From assembly GCA_947259395.1 (NCBI GenBank), contig CAMYMN010000039.1, positions 1 to 41,191 of the forward strand: a stretch of 41,191 nucleotides of DNA, given 5' to 3'. Of the stretch, positions 7,008 to 15,878 are shown in pieces. Within the stretch, counting starts at the first letter, position 1. Every line of letters starts with the position of its first letter. Under the pieces are notes generated by a model. It saw nothing but the letters and a program-made list of their open reading frames with translations, had not been told where the DNA came from and searched no databases. Origin of the DNA: an uncultured Gammaproteobacteria bacterium (GTDB taxonomy: Bacteria > Pseudomonadota > Gammaproteobacteria > Arenicellales > JAANXG01). The position numbers were made by a program, and so were the translations under genes.

Positions 7008-8174
7008 ATGAACGAAACGCAATCTTCGCAAAGAGTCCGGCAAGCCGCCGAACGCTATGAAGATATCCGCCGGGTCACGGTGATTGGCGGGATCATCGAT
7101 CTGTTGCTTGGACTCGTGAAAATAATTGTCGGCAAGCTGGCTTTCTCACAGGCGTTGGTGGCCGACGGGGTGCATTCGCTGTCCGATCTGGCCACGGACG
7201 TTATGGTGATCTGGGCGGCCAAACACGCCAGCCGCGAGCCCGATGAGCACCATCCGTACGGTCATCAACGCATCGAGACCGTAGCCACAATCGTTCTCGG
7301 CCTGATGCTGGCGGCAGTGGCATTCGGCATCGCTTACGATGCATTGGGCGATGTCTGGCGCCACGAGGCGGTATCCGTCCCCGGCGCTTGGGCGTTGGTG
7401 GTCGCGGTGATTTCGGTAATCAGCAAAGAGTGGGTGTATCACTATACGATACGCGTCGCCGACCGCTTGCAGTCTGAGATGCTGCGCAGTAACGCCTGGC
7501 ATAGCCGCACCGACGCCATTTCCTCGGTAATCGTGATCATCGGGGTCGCCGGCGCCATGATCGGCTGGGTTTATCTGGACGCGATCGCAGCAGTTGCCGT
7601 GGCGCTCATGATTATCTACATCGCGATTAAGATGGTGCGGAGCGGGATACTTGAGTTGATCGATACCGGGGTGGAACCCGAACGTCTGCAGGCCATGACG
7701 TCAGTCATTCGCGAGACCGAAGGCGTCGTTGACGCCCATGATCTACGCACGCGCCTTATGGGCGCCAATATTTATCTAGATGGACACGTGCTGGTAGACC
7801 CAAAAGTCAGCGTCTCCGAAGGACATCGCATCGGTGAAGCGGTGAGACACAGACTGAAGCAGGAGTTCGATGAGATCACCGACATCACTATTCATATCGA
7901 TTCGGAAGACGATGCGTCGTATCAGCTGTCGGATAAGTTGCCCCTGCGCAACAAGCTAAAGCAACATTTTCTCGATCAGCTGGCAGATATTCCCCAGGCC
8001 CAGGGAATAAGACGCATCACTTTCCACTATTTAAATGGCCGGATCCATGCAGAGTTGTGGTTACCGCTGCTGTTGTTCGATAGCCTCGAGCACGCGCAAC
8101 AGGTGGCGGCCGAGATCCGTCATCGGCTGAATCAAGAAGACAACGTCGCGAAGGTCGACGTGTTGTTTAGTTAA
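7008..8174 (+). CDS. cation diffusion facilitator (CDF) metal transporter
   Basis: This 388-residue inner-membrane proton/metal antiporter (Zn2+, Fe2+, Mn2+ or Cd2+) has six predicted helices. Metal-site residues are visible in helix 2 (ADGVHSLSDLATD) and in helix 5 (H-x3-D in WHSRTDAISS). A conserved HHPYGH loop lies after helix 2. The soluble C-terminal part (from ~215) is longer than in E. coli FieF (about 300 residues) and appears to hold two metal-binding ferredoxin-like ZT repeats, as seen in the longer proteobacterial CDFs. Metal specificity cannot be read. Its last 8 nt overlap convergently with the VWA gene. Confidence 0.92.
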   Translation: MNETQSSQRVRQAAERYEDIRRVTVIGGIIDLLLGLVKIIVGKLAFSQALVADGVHSLSDLATDVMVIWAAKHASREPDEHHPYGHQRIETVATIVLGLMLAAVAFGIAYDALGDVWRHEAVSVPGAWALVVAVISVISKEWVYHYTIRVADRLQSEMLRSNAWHSRTDAISSVIVIIGVAGAMIGWVYLDAIAAVAVALMIIYIAIKMVRSGILELIDTGVEPERLQAMTSVIRETEGVVDAHDLRTRLMGANIYLDGHVLVDPKVSVSEGHRIGEAVRHRLKQEFDEITDITIHIDSEDDASYQLSDKLPLRNKLKQHFLDQLADIPQAQGIRRITFHYLNGRIHAELWLPLLLFDSLEHAQQVAAEIRHRLNQEDNVAKVDVLFS

Positions 8175-9354
8175 CACTCTGTTTCAAGGCGTTAATTCCG
8201 TCTTCGAGACCCTTCAAGGTGAGCGGAAACATGCGGTCTTTCATCAATGCCTGTGTCATTTGTATCGACTGGGTGTAACGCCAGCTGGATTCGGCGACAG
8301 GATTCAGCCATACCGCATAAGGATAAGCCGCCAATAAACGGCTCGCCCACACGGCTCCCGCCTCTTCGTTCCAGTATTCAATACCGCCCCCGGGCATGGA
8401 GATTTCATAGGGACTCATGGACGCATCGCCGACGATAATGACCTTGTGATCCCGCCCGTAGGTGTTGATGATCTCCATCAGGGTGATCTGTTCGCTGCGT
8501 CTTCGCAGGTTGTCCCGCCACACAAAATCATACAAGAAATTGTGAAAGTAAAAATACTCCAGATGCTTGAACTCCGAGCGTGCTGCGGAAAATAACTCTT
8601 CGCACGTGCGCACGTGGATATCCATGGAACCGCCGACATCGAGAAATAACAACACCTTCACTGCGTTGTGGCGTTGCGGGATCATTTTGATGTCGAGCAG
8701 CCCGGCATTGCGCGCCGTGGCGCGTATCGTATCGTCCAGGTCCAGTTCCTCCAAAGCCCCCTGTCTTGCAAAACGCCGTAGTGGACGCAAGGCAAGTTTC
8801 AAATTGCGGGTACCCAAGCTGACGTTGTCGTCCAGATTACGGTACTCGCGACGGTCCCACACTTTCACCGCCCGGTGATTACGGGATCGGTCCTGCCCAA
8901 TGCGCACACCCTCCGGATTGAATCCGTACGCACCATAGGGCGAGGTTCCGGCGGTACCGATCCATTTGCTGCCGCCCTGATGACGATCTGTCTGCTCCTG
9001 CAATCGATCGCGCAGGGTCTTCATCAACGCCTCCCAACCTCCCGATGTCTTGATCTTTCGTTTCTCCTCATCGCTCAACAATAATTCCGCCTGTTTGGCC
9101 AGCCATTCCTCGGGGATATCGCCGAATAACTGCTCGAACCACTCCTCGAGGCCTTCGAAGTGAGCGCTGAAGACCTTATCGAACCGATCGAAGTACTTCT
9201 CGTCTTTGACCAGAGTCACACGCGACAGATAGTAAAACTCCTCAGCGGAACAACCCGCCACGTGAAGCTGCAGGCCTTCCAACATCGCCAGGTATTCAGT
9301 GACCGAGACCGGAATACGCGCGTTACGCAACTTATGAAAGAATTCAACGAGCAT
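8167..9354 (-). CDS. VWA-domain protein, CoxE-like
   Basis: This 395-residue cytoplasmic protein pairs with the MoxR ATPase encoded just upstream; the two genes overlap by 11 nt (ATG 9354, MoxR stop 9344-9346), so translation is probably coupled. An N-terminal helical part (~1-200, including GTSPYGAYGFNPEG) precedes a von Willebrand A domain whose MIDAS reads LFLDVGGSMD. That is D-x-G-x-S where D-x-S-x-S is usual, a variant I believe common in this family. MoxR/VWA pairs act as chaperone-like modules that insert cofactors or metals or remodel partner proteins; CoxD/CoxE do this for CO dehydrogenase. Whether this pair serves the molybdenum hydroxylase at the window's left edge is open, because such pairs are also common without it. 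Confidence 0.88.
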   Translation of the reverse strand: MLVEFFHKLRNARIPVSVTEYLAMLEGLQLHVAGCSAEEFYYLSRVTLVKDEKYFDRFDKVFSAHFEGLEEWFEQLFGDIPEEWLAKQAELLLSDEEKRKIKTSGGWEALMKTLRDRLQEQTDRHQGGSKWIGTAGTSPYGAYGFNPEGVRIGQDRSRNHRAVKVWDRREYRNLDDNVSLGTRNLKLALRPLRRFARQGALEELDLDDTIRATARNAGLLDIKMIPQRHNAVKVLLFLDVGGSMDIHVRTCEELFSAARSEFKHLEYFYFHNFLYDFVWRDNLRRRSEQITLMEIINTYGRDHKVIIVGDASMSPYEISMPGGGIEYWNEEAGAVWASRLLAAYPYAVWLNPVAESSWRYTQSIQMTQALMKDRMFPLTLKGLEDGINALKQSVN

Positions 9355-10195
9355 CGCGCCGGTTCATGAATATCAAGCGTTCAAACAAATGCACGTCTTG
9401 TTCGTTCTTGAGCAATGCCCCGTGCAAGGGAGGGATCGCTGTTCGCGGTGCGTCGCTACGCAATGCCTCGCGAGGAATGTCCTCTGCCAGCAGCAACTTG
9501 ATCCAGTCCAGCAGTTCCGACGTCGAAGGCTTCTTCTTGAGGCCAGGTACTTCGCGCAAATCAAAAAACACCTCTAGGGCATCCCGTAACAAACGCTTCT
9601 TCAGTCCCGGGAAGTGTACGTCAACGATTCTCTCCATGGTCGCTTTGTCTGGAAATCGGATGTAGTGAAAGAAACATCTGCGCAGGAAGGCGTCGGGAAG
9701 TTCTTTTTCGTTATTGCTGGTAATAACCATGATCGGTCGATGCTTGGCAACAACACGCCGTTGAGTTTCATAAACAAAAAACTCCATGCGATCGAGTTCC
9801 AACAACAAATCGTTGGGAAATTCGATATCCGCTTTGTCGATCTCGTCGATCAACAGCACCGGCTGCAATTCGCTATCAAACGCTTCCCACAGTTTTCCTT
9901 TGACGATGTAGTTGGCAATGTCATGCACCCTCTCATCACCCAGCTGGGAATCTCGCAGCCGGGCTACGGCGTCGTATTCATAGAGCCCCTGTTGCGCTTT
10001 GCTGGTCGATTTGATGTGCCAGCAGATCAGCGGCCGATCCAGCGCCTTGGCAATTTCTTCGGCAAGCTGTGTTTTGCCGGTACCGGGTTCGCCTTTGACC
10101 AGCAAAGGCCTGGCCAGGTTAACCGCGGCGTTGACTGCCATCATCAAATCGTCAGTGGCAACGTAGGTATCGGTGCCTGCAAATCGTGTCTTCAT
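9344..10195 (-). CDS. MoxR-family AAA+ ATPase
   Basis: This 283-residue single AAA+ module has Walker A GEPGTGKT (residues 35-42), Walker B VLLIDEID (113-120), sensor-1 asparagines in VITSNNEKELPDAF, and the arginine pair in FLRRCFFHYIRFP. MoxR ATPases form hexamers that work with VWA partners on maturation or folding of metalloenzymes; the downstream CoxE-like gene is that partner. The ATG at 10195 is preceded by a strong ribosome-binding site (AAGGAGAG on the minus strand). It is divergent from mltA with 82 nt between the starts. Confidence 0.93.
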   Translation of the reverse strand: MKTRFAGTDTYVATDDLMMAVNAAVNLARPLLVKGEPGTGKTQLAEEIAKALDRPLICWHIKSTSKAQQGLYEYDAVARLRDSQLGDERVHDIANYIVKGKLWEAFDSELQPVLLIDEIDKADIEFPNDLLLELDRMEFFVYETQRRVVAKHRPIMVITSNNEKELPDAFLRRCFFHYIRFPDKATMERIVDVHFPGLKKRLLRDALEVFFDLREVPGLKKKPSTSELLDWIKLLLAEDIPREALRSDAPRTAIPPLHGALLKNEQDVHLFERLIFMNRRDAR

Positions 10196-10277
10196 CGTCT
10201 CTCCTTATCCTCTCGTGAGCCCGATCTTCGTATACAATTCGGCGTTTCGCAAACAGCCGGATGTGAACGTACCCGCC

Positions 10278-11408
10278 ATGCCATTTCGCTTATCGATGAC
10301 CGCCCTACGGGCCCTGATGATTGTAGCCCTTGGATTGAATGGCTGCGCGTGGTTGGCGCCTGCCGGCATCAGCGGTGCGGTGGCGTGGCGTGACTTGCCC
10401 GCATGGGACCAAGACCGCCACGCCGAAAGCTGGCCGGCGCTGCTCCGCAGTTGCGACAGATTGGCGCGCCAAGATCGATCCTGGGAGCGGGTGTGCCGCG
10501 CAGCACACGGATTGTCCGATCCCGACAACGCCCAGGCACGTGAATTTTTCGAAACATGGTTCACACCGCACAAGGTGCGAGGTAGCGGTTGGCGCACCCG
10601 TGGACTGATCACCGGTTACTATGAACCCCTGCTGCGGGGACGCCTCACACCTTCGGAACAATTTCGCTATCCGATCTACGCGCGTCCCCAGGATCTGCTG
10701 ATCGTGGACTTGTCGGCGTTGTATCCAGAACTCAAAGATAAACGCGTGCGCGGTAAGCTAATTGGTAATAGGGTCGTTCCTTACCATGATCGGCAGCAGA
10801 TCGACACTCAACAGGGGCTGCTGGCGGGACAAGAATTGCTTTGGGTAGACGATCCGGTGGCGCTGTTTTTTCTCCACATCCAGGGGTCGGGCCGGGTGCA
10901 GCTACCCGACGGCCGTATTGTTGCCGTGGGGTACGCCGACCAAAACGGACATCCGTACCGCTCTATCGGCCGCGAATTGATCACCATGGGAGAGCTGGCG
11001 AAAGAGGATGTCACTATGTTTTCGATACGCGACTGGTTACGTGATCACTCGCACCGTGCCGAAGCGCTATTGCATCGCAATCCCAGCTATGTGTTTTTTG
11101 CCTTGCGCCCGGGGCAACAAGACGGTCCTGTGGGCTCCCTGAACGTGCCGCTTACCGCCCAGCGTAGTCTGGCAGTGGATCGCGACGTGATTCCTCTCGG
11201 CGTTCCGGTTTGGCTCGACACTACCCGGCCGGGCACGGACTCGGAACCCTACCGACGCCTGGTCCTAGCTCAAGACACCGGCGGTGCCATCAAGGGCCCG
11301 GTGCGCGCCGATTTGTTTTGGGGTCGCGGCGCCAACGCCGAGCGCATGGCGGGTCTCATGAAACAGCCCGGGCGCTTATTCGTGCTGCTGCCCAAAAAAG
11401 TACGGTAA
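10278..11408 (+). CDS. mltA: membrane-bound lytic murein transglycosylase A
   Basis: The protein cleaves the glycan strand of peptidoglycan between MurNAc and GlcNAc, forming 1,6-anhydroMurNAc. From the ATG at 10278 it has 376 residues and a lipoprotein signal (MPFRLSMTALRALMIVALG, lipobox LNGC), so it is probably an outer-membrane lipoprotein. An in-frame upstream start at 10173 would push the lipobox too far from the N-terminus and was not used. MltA-domain hallmarks are GLITGYYEPLLRG, YPIYARP, FFLHIQGSGRVQLPDG, GYADQNGHPYRSIG and the C-terminal 3D domain with AQDTGGAIKGPVRADLFWG, containing the three aspartates including the catalytic one. Confidence 0.95.
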   Translation: MPFRLSMTALRALMIVALGLNGCAWLAPAGISGAVAWRDLPAWDQDRHAESWPALLRSCDRLARQDRSWERVCRAAHGLSDPDNAQAREFFETWFTPHKVRGSGWRTRGLITGYYEPLLRGRLTPSEQFRYPIYARPQDLLIVDLSALYPELKDKRVRGKLIGNRVVPYHDRQQIDTQQGLLAGQELLWVDDPVALFFLHIQGSGRVQLPDGRIVAVGYADQNGHPYRSIGRELITMGELAKEDVTMFSIRDWLRDHSHRAEALLHRNPSYVFFALRPGQQDGPVGSLNVPLTAQRSLAVDRDVIPLGVPVWLDTTRPGTDSEPYRRLVLAQDTGGAIKGPVRADLFWGRGANAERMAGLMKQPGRLFVLLPKKVR

Positions 11409-11604
11409 GACTGCCTTGTGCCGTAGCTTGACCAATGGCACCCTGCCCCCAGCCCGCAGCGTTTCTTCCACAACATGGGGACAATGGATGCTCCGGCGTG
11501 CGTGGCAAGAATAAGGGGCGGGACTATCTCGGCGCTGGCTCGGTCTCCAACACCCAAACTTGCGCGACACTCAATAAAAAATAGCGCTTGGTGCGTCGTG
11601 CGGG

Positions 11605-12288
11605 CTAATTGATTAAATCAATGATCTGCGGATGCCGCTGAGGTGTGACCAACCGCACCTTCGCGCGCTTAGCGACGCGTAAGCCTTTCTCGAGATCCAC
11701 TTTTAGATCATCGGCAGCGAATACGAGATCGTCTTTTCCGTCCAGGCAGGTTGTCAGCTTCACTTCCTTCAAATGCATGACGTCGGCACCTTCGAACACC
11801 ACCTGGTCGGCGGTGCCATGTGCGGTGACCGAGCCATCGGTTGCACCCACGACCCGCGCTTCGCGGCTCGCCAATACAATTTCCGCAGGTCCTGACTCCA
11901 TGAGGTTGCGGTTGACGTCATAGTGCAGCACGGCCGTCTTGACCACATCACCCCTTGGCGTCGTGAGGGTCACCAAACCGCGGGCTTCGATCTCTTGTTT
12001 CTCTTTGTCGAAGATCAACTCATCCGCATACACACGATGGCCACCGCGAATCAATTGTGTGTATCCACGCAAATGAACAACATTGCGGCGCGGAAAGTCG
12101 ATCTCATCCGCCTGGATCTTTACCGGCGCATCAACCGGGGTTTGAACCTTATCGCCCGCTTGCGTCTGTTCGGCGGGCATCGAGGCATGAGTGATCGTCG
12201 CACAATTATCCTGGGCGTAGGCCAACGCGGGTGCGCCGAGCACCGCAACGGCGCATGTGATGACGAGCTTTTTAATGTTCTCTAGCAT
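11605..12288 (-). CDS. LptA/OstA-like periplasmic protein
   Basis: This 227-residue protein begins with a signal peptide (MLENIKKLVITC...APALAYA, cleavage before QDN). From ~55 to ~190 it shows the repeating beta pattern of the OstA/LptA domain: VKIQADEIDFPRRNVVHLRGYTQLI, then RVYADELIFDKEKQEIEARG, and later VFEGADVMHLKEVKLTTC. LptA bridges the periplasm for lipopolysaccharide, but the normal lptA sits with lptB/lptC and kdsC, none of which are here. This stand-alone copy lies beside the lipid locus to its right, so it may carry a different lipid. It is separated from that operon by a radical SAM gene on the opposite strand. The fold is confident; the substrate is inference. Confidence 0.75.
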   Translation of the reverse strand: MLENIKKLVITCAVAVLGAPALAYAQDNCATITHASMPAEQTQAGDKVQTPVDAPVKIQADEIDFPRRNVVHLRGYTQLIRGGHRVYADELIFDKEKQEIEARGLVTLTTPRGDVVKTAVLHYDVNRNLMESGPAEIVLASREARVVGATDGSVTAHGTADQVVFEGADVMHLKEVKLTTCLDGKDDLVFAADDLKVDLEKGLRVAKRAKVRLVTPQRHPQIIDLIN

Positions 12289-12580
12289 TTCGATTGTCTA
12301 ACGGGCCGCTGTAACAGGGGACTTACCCGTGGCGACGAATATTCCAAAAACCTGCGGACAAAGACTACTGTTGTGATGCGATGTTAAGGGGTAAGACCGG
12401 ATTGACAAGATTTTTCTGTCAATAACTATATATAACTTAAAAACTTGCAAATCCCAAGTTTTTGTCATTATGCATCGCGGTGATCGCTTGATAGGGACCC
12501 GCCCGGTCATCAATAATCCGTCGCTGACGCGGACCTGACGCCTAGCGGGCGCCGAGATCACACCATGAAAACGCAATTAA
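12289..12580 (+). promoter_or_regulatory. AT-rich promoter region upstream of the radical SAM gene
   Basis: This non-coding gap between divergent genes has an AT-rich core at 12400-12470. It contains TTGACA (12402-12407), TATATA stretches at 12427-12434, an inverted repeat ttgaca/tgtcaa (12402-12407 and 12417-12422), and a perfect 8-bp hairpin aaaaactt/aagttttt (12439-12446 and 12456-12463). The -35-like box is exact, but the distance to the best -10 (19 nt) is not ideal. The inverted repeats could be operator sites or a leader hairpin. No protein-coding potential was seen. Confidence 0.4.
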
Positions 12581-13606
12581 ATGTCAACTAAACAAGCAGT
12601 TACAAAACTCCCACCGCAGTCGAGCGAATTGCGCCGCAGGGCCGAGTACCGGTGGTCGGTGTCCAAGTTCCTGTGGAAGGCGGTGTCCTCGCGTTATCAC
12701 CCGCTGCTCGCCCAGCTGGTGGTCACCCGGCGCTGCAACCTAAGTTGCGGTTACTGCAACGAATACGACGATTATTCGCCACCGGTCCCGCTGGAACGAC
12801 TGCGCCAGCGGGTGGCCGCCCTGGCGCGGTTGTCGACCGCCGCAGTGACCTGCACCGGCGGCGAGCCGTTGATGCATCCGCAGCTCGAACACGTGATTCG
12901 CGCAATACGGGATCACGGCATGATTGCCACCATGATTACCAATGGTTTCCGTCTCAACCGCACGCGCATCGAGACGCTAAACGATTGTGGCTTACAAGAG
13001 ATGCAAATCAGCATCGACAACCTGGAAGCCGATGAGGTGTCCATGAAAAGCCTCAATTCCGTGGAAAGCAAATTGGCTCTGCTGGCTCAGTACGCGCGTT
13101 TCAAGGTCAATATCAATTCGGTGCTCGGGATCAGCGATGAGCGGACGGAAGACGCCTTAATAGTGGCGCAACGCGCCAAACACTATGGTTTTTACCACTC
13201 CGTCGGCGTGCTACACGACGAAACCGGCACCTTGAAGCCGCTTAGCCGCAAACAGTTTGCGGTGTATCGGCAGATCGGCGGGCATTCCGGCTCACTGACC
13301 CACAAACTGAATTACCACCTGTTCCAGAAAAATCTCATTCTTGGTGAACCCAACGATTGGAAATGCCGCGCCGGCGCTCGCTACCTGTACATCTGTGAAG
13401 ACGGTAAGGTGCATTGGTGTTCACAACGGCGTGGTTATCCGAACAAGGCGATTGTGGATTACACGCGCGAAGACATCCGTCGTCAATTTCACACCCGCAA
13501 GGGCTGCAGTCCCAGTTGTACCTTGAGCTGTGTGCATCAAATGAGTGCGTTCGACGAATGGCGCCGGCCACAAGGTCTGCCCGACCCCCACCCTGAAGAC
13601 AGCTAG
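12581..13606 (+). CDS. radical SAM protein, SPASM-like C-terminus
   Basis: This 341-residue enzyme has the radical SAM cluster motif CNLSCGYC (C52, C56, C59), the GGEP motif (TCTGGEP) and the TNGFRL strand. A C-terminal cysteine-rich part (CRAGARYLYICEDGKVHWC, then CSPSCTLSC) can hold auxiliary iron-sulfur clusters. It begins with a basic N-terminus and no membrane helix. Its stop codon overlaps the stop of the convergent CDP-alcohol transferase fusion by four bases (ctag, 13603-13606). The reaction is unknown; in this setting a modification of the lipid head group or acyl chain is plausible. It does not look like HpnH or HpnJ, the hopanoid radical SAM enzymes. Confidence 0.85.
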   Translation: MSTKQAVTKLPPQSSELRRRAEYRWSVSKFLWKAVSSRYHPLLAQLVVTRRCNLSCGYCNEYDDYSPPVPLERLRQRVAALARLSTAAVTCTGGEPLMHPQLEHVIRAIRDHGMIATMITNGFRLNRTRIETLNDCGLQEMQISIDNLEADEVSMKSLNSVESKLALLAQYARFKVNINSVLGISDERTEDALIVAQRAKHYGFYHSVGVLHDETGTLKPLSRKQFAVYRQIGGHSGSLTHKLNYHLFQKNLILGEPNDWKCRAGARYLYICEDGKVHWCSQRRGYPNKAIVDYTREDIRRQFHTRKGCSPSCTLSCVHQMSAFDEWRRPQGLPDPHPEDS

Positions 13607-14904
13607 CGGACTACGAATTCAAACTCCACCGGGCCGCGGCGGTCGCGCAGATGCATGAAGGTCCTTCCGCCCCTAACCAGAACCGTCACCACGCCCCAAC
13701 TTAGGGCCATCCACAAACCAAGCTCGACGCTACTGAGTAATGCGGTCAGTAGGATGATCCACACATAAATATTGCGCCTTCCTGCTACTTTTCGCACCAT
13801 CAGGTCAAAGGTTGTGTAGTTATCCAGACGCCGCCCGTGTTTGCGGCCTTCGAAAAACCAGAATACGCCGGCCACCGCGGTGTCTGCAAAATTGCACATT
13901 ATCAACGCCATGCCGGCGGCAAAAACCGGTGCGCTCGGATCGCCGTGGGACAGCACCCATCCCAGCGCGAACCACCACGAATACTCGAAACACATGTCGA
14001 ACGCGTGCTCGAACTGCCCGATCCGCGAGGTCATCAATTTCAATCGTGCGAGTTTTCCGTCGATGCCGTCCATCACGCCAACGACAGCGGCCAATAACAG
14101 CGCACTCATAGAATGACCGGTGAGGATTAATGCGGTGACCCCCCAGGCGACGATATTGGTGATCAATGTCAACTGATTCGGTGTGATCGACATACGGCAC
14201 AGCCGGGCGATGGCCCAGTTTTCGATGGGCGCATGCAGCACCTGGGCGGGCCAATCCAAAGAGCCCTTTTGCACCGCTTCGATCAAACGCGCTTCGGCGG
14301 CGGGGACATCGGCCGCGTTCGTTACCCGCATCCACACGCGGCGCCGGTCGCGGCGCAGTGCGGGATCGAAGCTCGGCAGCGTATTCACGTCGATCTGCCT
14401 GACGTCACCCAAGGTCTCCAATCTGGACGTGAGTGACTGTTCGCGCGCTGCGAACGCACGAATCTTCTCCCCACTGACCACGCCTACCCCGGCAAACACC
14501 GGACCATGTCCCGGTTGCGGGGCTGGTGCGGCGTCGGCGGGCGGATGTGAGTCCACCAAGATGCAATCACCCTCGGCGTTTAGCACCGTCTCGATGAGCG
14601 CTTTTTCGACGACAAAATCACCCGACACGATCAATGCGGATTCAGTCTCGGCCACCAGCGGATGCCTACGCAACTCTTCAAGTGTGTGCCAACGAACCGA
14701 CATACCTCGCGGAGCCAGTCGTTTGCAATGATCATTCGCCAACACGTCGTCGTCTTTCACCACCACCTCGACAGCATCGATACCGCAGGCTTTGAGTGCG
14801 CGTATATGCCGTTCCAACAAGGTGACCCCGCATGCCTGGGTGAATGCGATAGGTTCCGGTGACGCGGAGTCCTGAGAGGTGGTGGCAAGTATGATCGCTT
14901 TCAT
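13603..14904 (-). CDS. degenerate nucleotidyltransferase–CDP-alcohol phosphatidyltransferase fusion (copy 1)
   Basis: This 433-residue membrane protein begins at ATG 14904 (MKAIILATTS); a longer in-frame extension to 15030 lies partly inside the neighbouring gene and is not family-like. Residues ~1-235 have a sugar-nucleotidyltransferase fold (ERHIRALKACGIDAVEVVVK, LIVSGDFVVEKA, FAGVGVVSGEKI), but the glycine-rich nucleotide loop is absent. Residues ~240-430 form the CDP-alcohol phosphatidyltransferase domain with several helices. Its motif is D279-x2-DG-x2-AR-x8-G296-x2-E299-x3-D303. The third aspartate of the canonical D-x2-DG-x2-AR-x8-G-x3-D-x3-D is missing through a one-residue deletion that leaves E299. 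The architecture recalls the bifunctional inositol-phosphate cytidylyltransferase/DIPP synthase. The product is unknown; head-group transfer to a lipid is inferred. Confidence 0.8.
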   Translation of the reverse strand: MKAIILATTSQDSASPEPIAFTQACGVTLLERHIRALKACGIDAVEVVVKDDDVLANDHCKRLAPRGMSVRWHTLEELRRHPLVAETESALIVSGDFVVEKALIETVLNAEGDCILVDSHPPADAAPAPQPGHGPVFAGVGVVSGEKIRAFAAREQSLTSRLETLGDVRQIDVNTLPSFDPALRRDRRRVWMRVTNAADVPAAEARLIEAVQKGSLDWPAQVLHAPIENWAIARLCRMSITPNQLTLITNIVAWGVTALILTGHSMSALLLAAVVGVMDGIDGKLARLKLMTSRIGQFEHAFDMCFEYSWWFALGWVLSHGDPSAPVFAAGMALIMCNFADTAVAGVFWFFEGRKHGRRLDNYTTFDLMVRKVAGRRNIYVWIILLTALLSSVELGLWMALSWGVVTVLVRGGRTFMHLRDRRGPVEFEFVVR

Positions 14905-14948
14905 CAACGTTTTTGGGGCGCGGAAAAGTCGAATACTGGTTTTGTTAT

Positions 14949-15704
14949 CTAGTGATGCTGTGCCGGGCGCTCCACGCCCAATGTATAGTGATCTACGTTC
15001 TTGCGTGCGTTTTGAACGAACGGCGACCATCGTATCAGGTTGACGACCAGCTTGTTCATCAGGGAAGCGGGAAATGGAAGCGCACGGATGACATCCATGA
15101 ATAACACCACCCGCGTGCCCGCAGTATCATTCCACACCTCGTGCTCGAAGGTGTCATCAAACAATAAGCTCTTACCTTGCTCCCAAACGCGCATTTCATC
15201 ACCGACCCGTATGCGGCACTCGGCAACGGGTTCTGGGACAATCAAGCCCAAATGGTAACGGAGAATGCCCTTATACGGCCCGCGATGCGCTGGGATATGT
15301 TTTCCAGGCGCGAGAATCGAAAAAAACGCAGTCAGCATATTCGGCACCGCCTCCACCAACTGGGTGGTCTGCGGACAACGACGGCAATTGTCTTCCGCCT
15401 TGTAGCCATACCCGAACAGAAAGAATGTCTTCCACCGCTGATCTTGAGTAATGCTGACCTGATCTTGGGATATGTCCTGAAAGTTTGGCAGTCGGTCTTG
15501 ATAATTCATAATTTGTTGTAGCTCGCCCAGGATGGATTGCCAGTTACTTTCGAGCCGCGCTATCCACGGGTACTCATCGCAGTCATAAAACGGCCGATCC
15601 GCATTCGGATCCGCCTTGACGATCGAGCGTTCCAGTTTTTTGATGACATAATGACCGGCCCGCATCAGCGGTCTTCGTTGCCAGTCGGGTACTAGTTCAT
15701 CCAT
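14949..15704 (-). CDS. aspartyl/asparaginyl beta-hydroxylase-family Fe(II)/2-oxoglutarate dioxygenase (AspH/LpxO-like)
   Basis: This 251-residue protein has the AspH-domain core at ~120-205: GKHIPAHRGPYKGILRYHLGL and LLFDDTFEHEVWN-DT-TRVVLFMDV. The two iron-binding histidines are probably those in AHRGPY and FEHEVW, with the arginine in LRYH or TRVV for 2-oxoglutarate. The family includes LpxO, which 2-hydroxylates the secondary acyl chain of lipid A, and peptide or siderophore hydroxylases. Its place between a radical SAM gene and a CDP-alcohol transferase fusion in a lipid locus favours a lipid hydroxylase. A CRRC-type cysteine pair occurs near residue 107. The ATG at 15704 lacks a clear ribosome-binding site, so the start is uncertain. 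Confidence 0.82.
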   Translation of the reverse strand: MDELVPDWQRRPLMRAGHYVIKKLERSIVKADPNADRPFYDCDEYPWIARLESNWQSILGELQQIMNYQDRLPNFQDISQDQVSITQDQRWKTFFLFGYGYKAEDNCRRCPQTTQLVEAVPNMLTAFFSILAPGKHIPAHRGPYKGILRYHLGLIVPEPVAECRIRVGDEMRVWEQGKSLLFDDTFEHEVWNDTAGTRVVLFMDVIRALPFPASLMNKLVVNLIRWSPFVQNARKNVDHYTLGVERPAQHH

Positions 15705-15878
15705 TGGGAGGAAGCCTAAGAGAGGAGGTTATTTGTTGTATTGTCCGATCGGGTCGGCAACGGAGGGTAACGGTTCGCCCAGCGAAGATCAATCATCCTT
15801 AATCAAGTCTTAAGGAACCGGGCGCACGGTTATTGCGTTTACGTGCTTGCATCTTGTTGCCGAACAGCAGCTCAGCAT

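Noticed and set aside
8167-10195. MoxR/VWA pair as coxDE of the CoxL operon at the left edge
   Set aside because: The pair is ~8 kb away on the other strand, the left edge is a hybrid of doubtful linkage, and such pairs are common without CO dehydrogenase.
12298-12576. 92-codon minus-strand frame between the LptA-like and radical SAM genes
   Set aside because: It covers the AT-rich promoter-like region and hairpins, has no family likeness and no ribosome-binding site.
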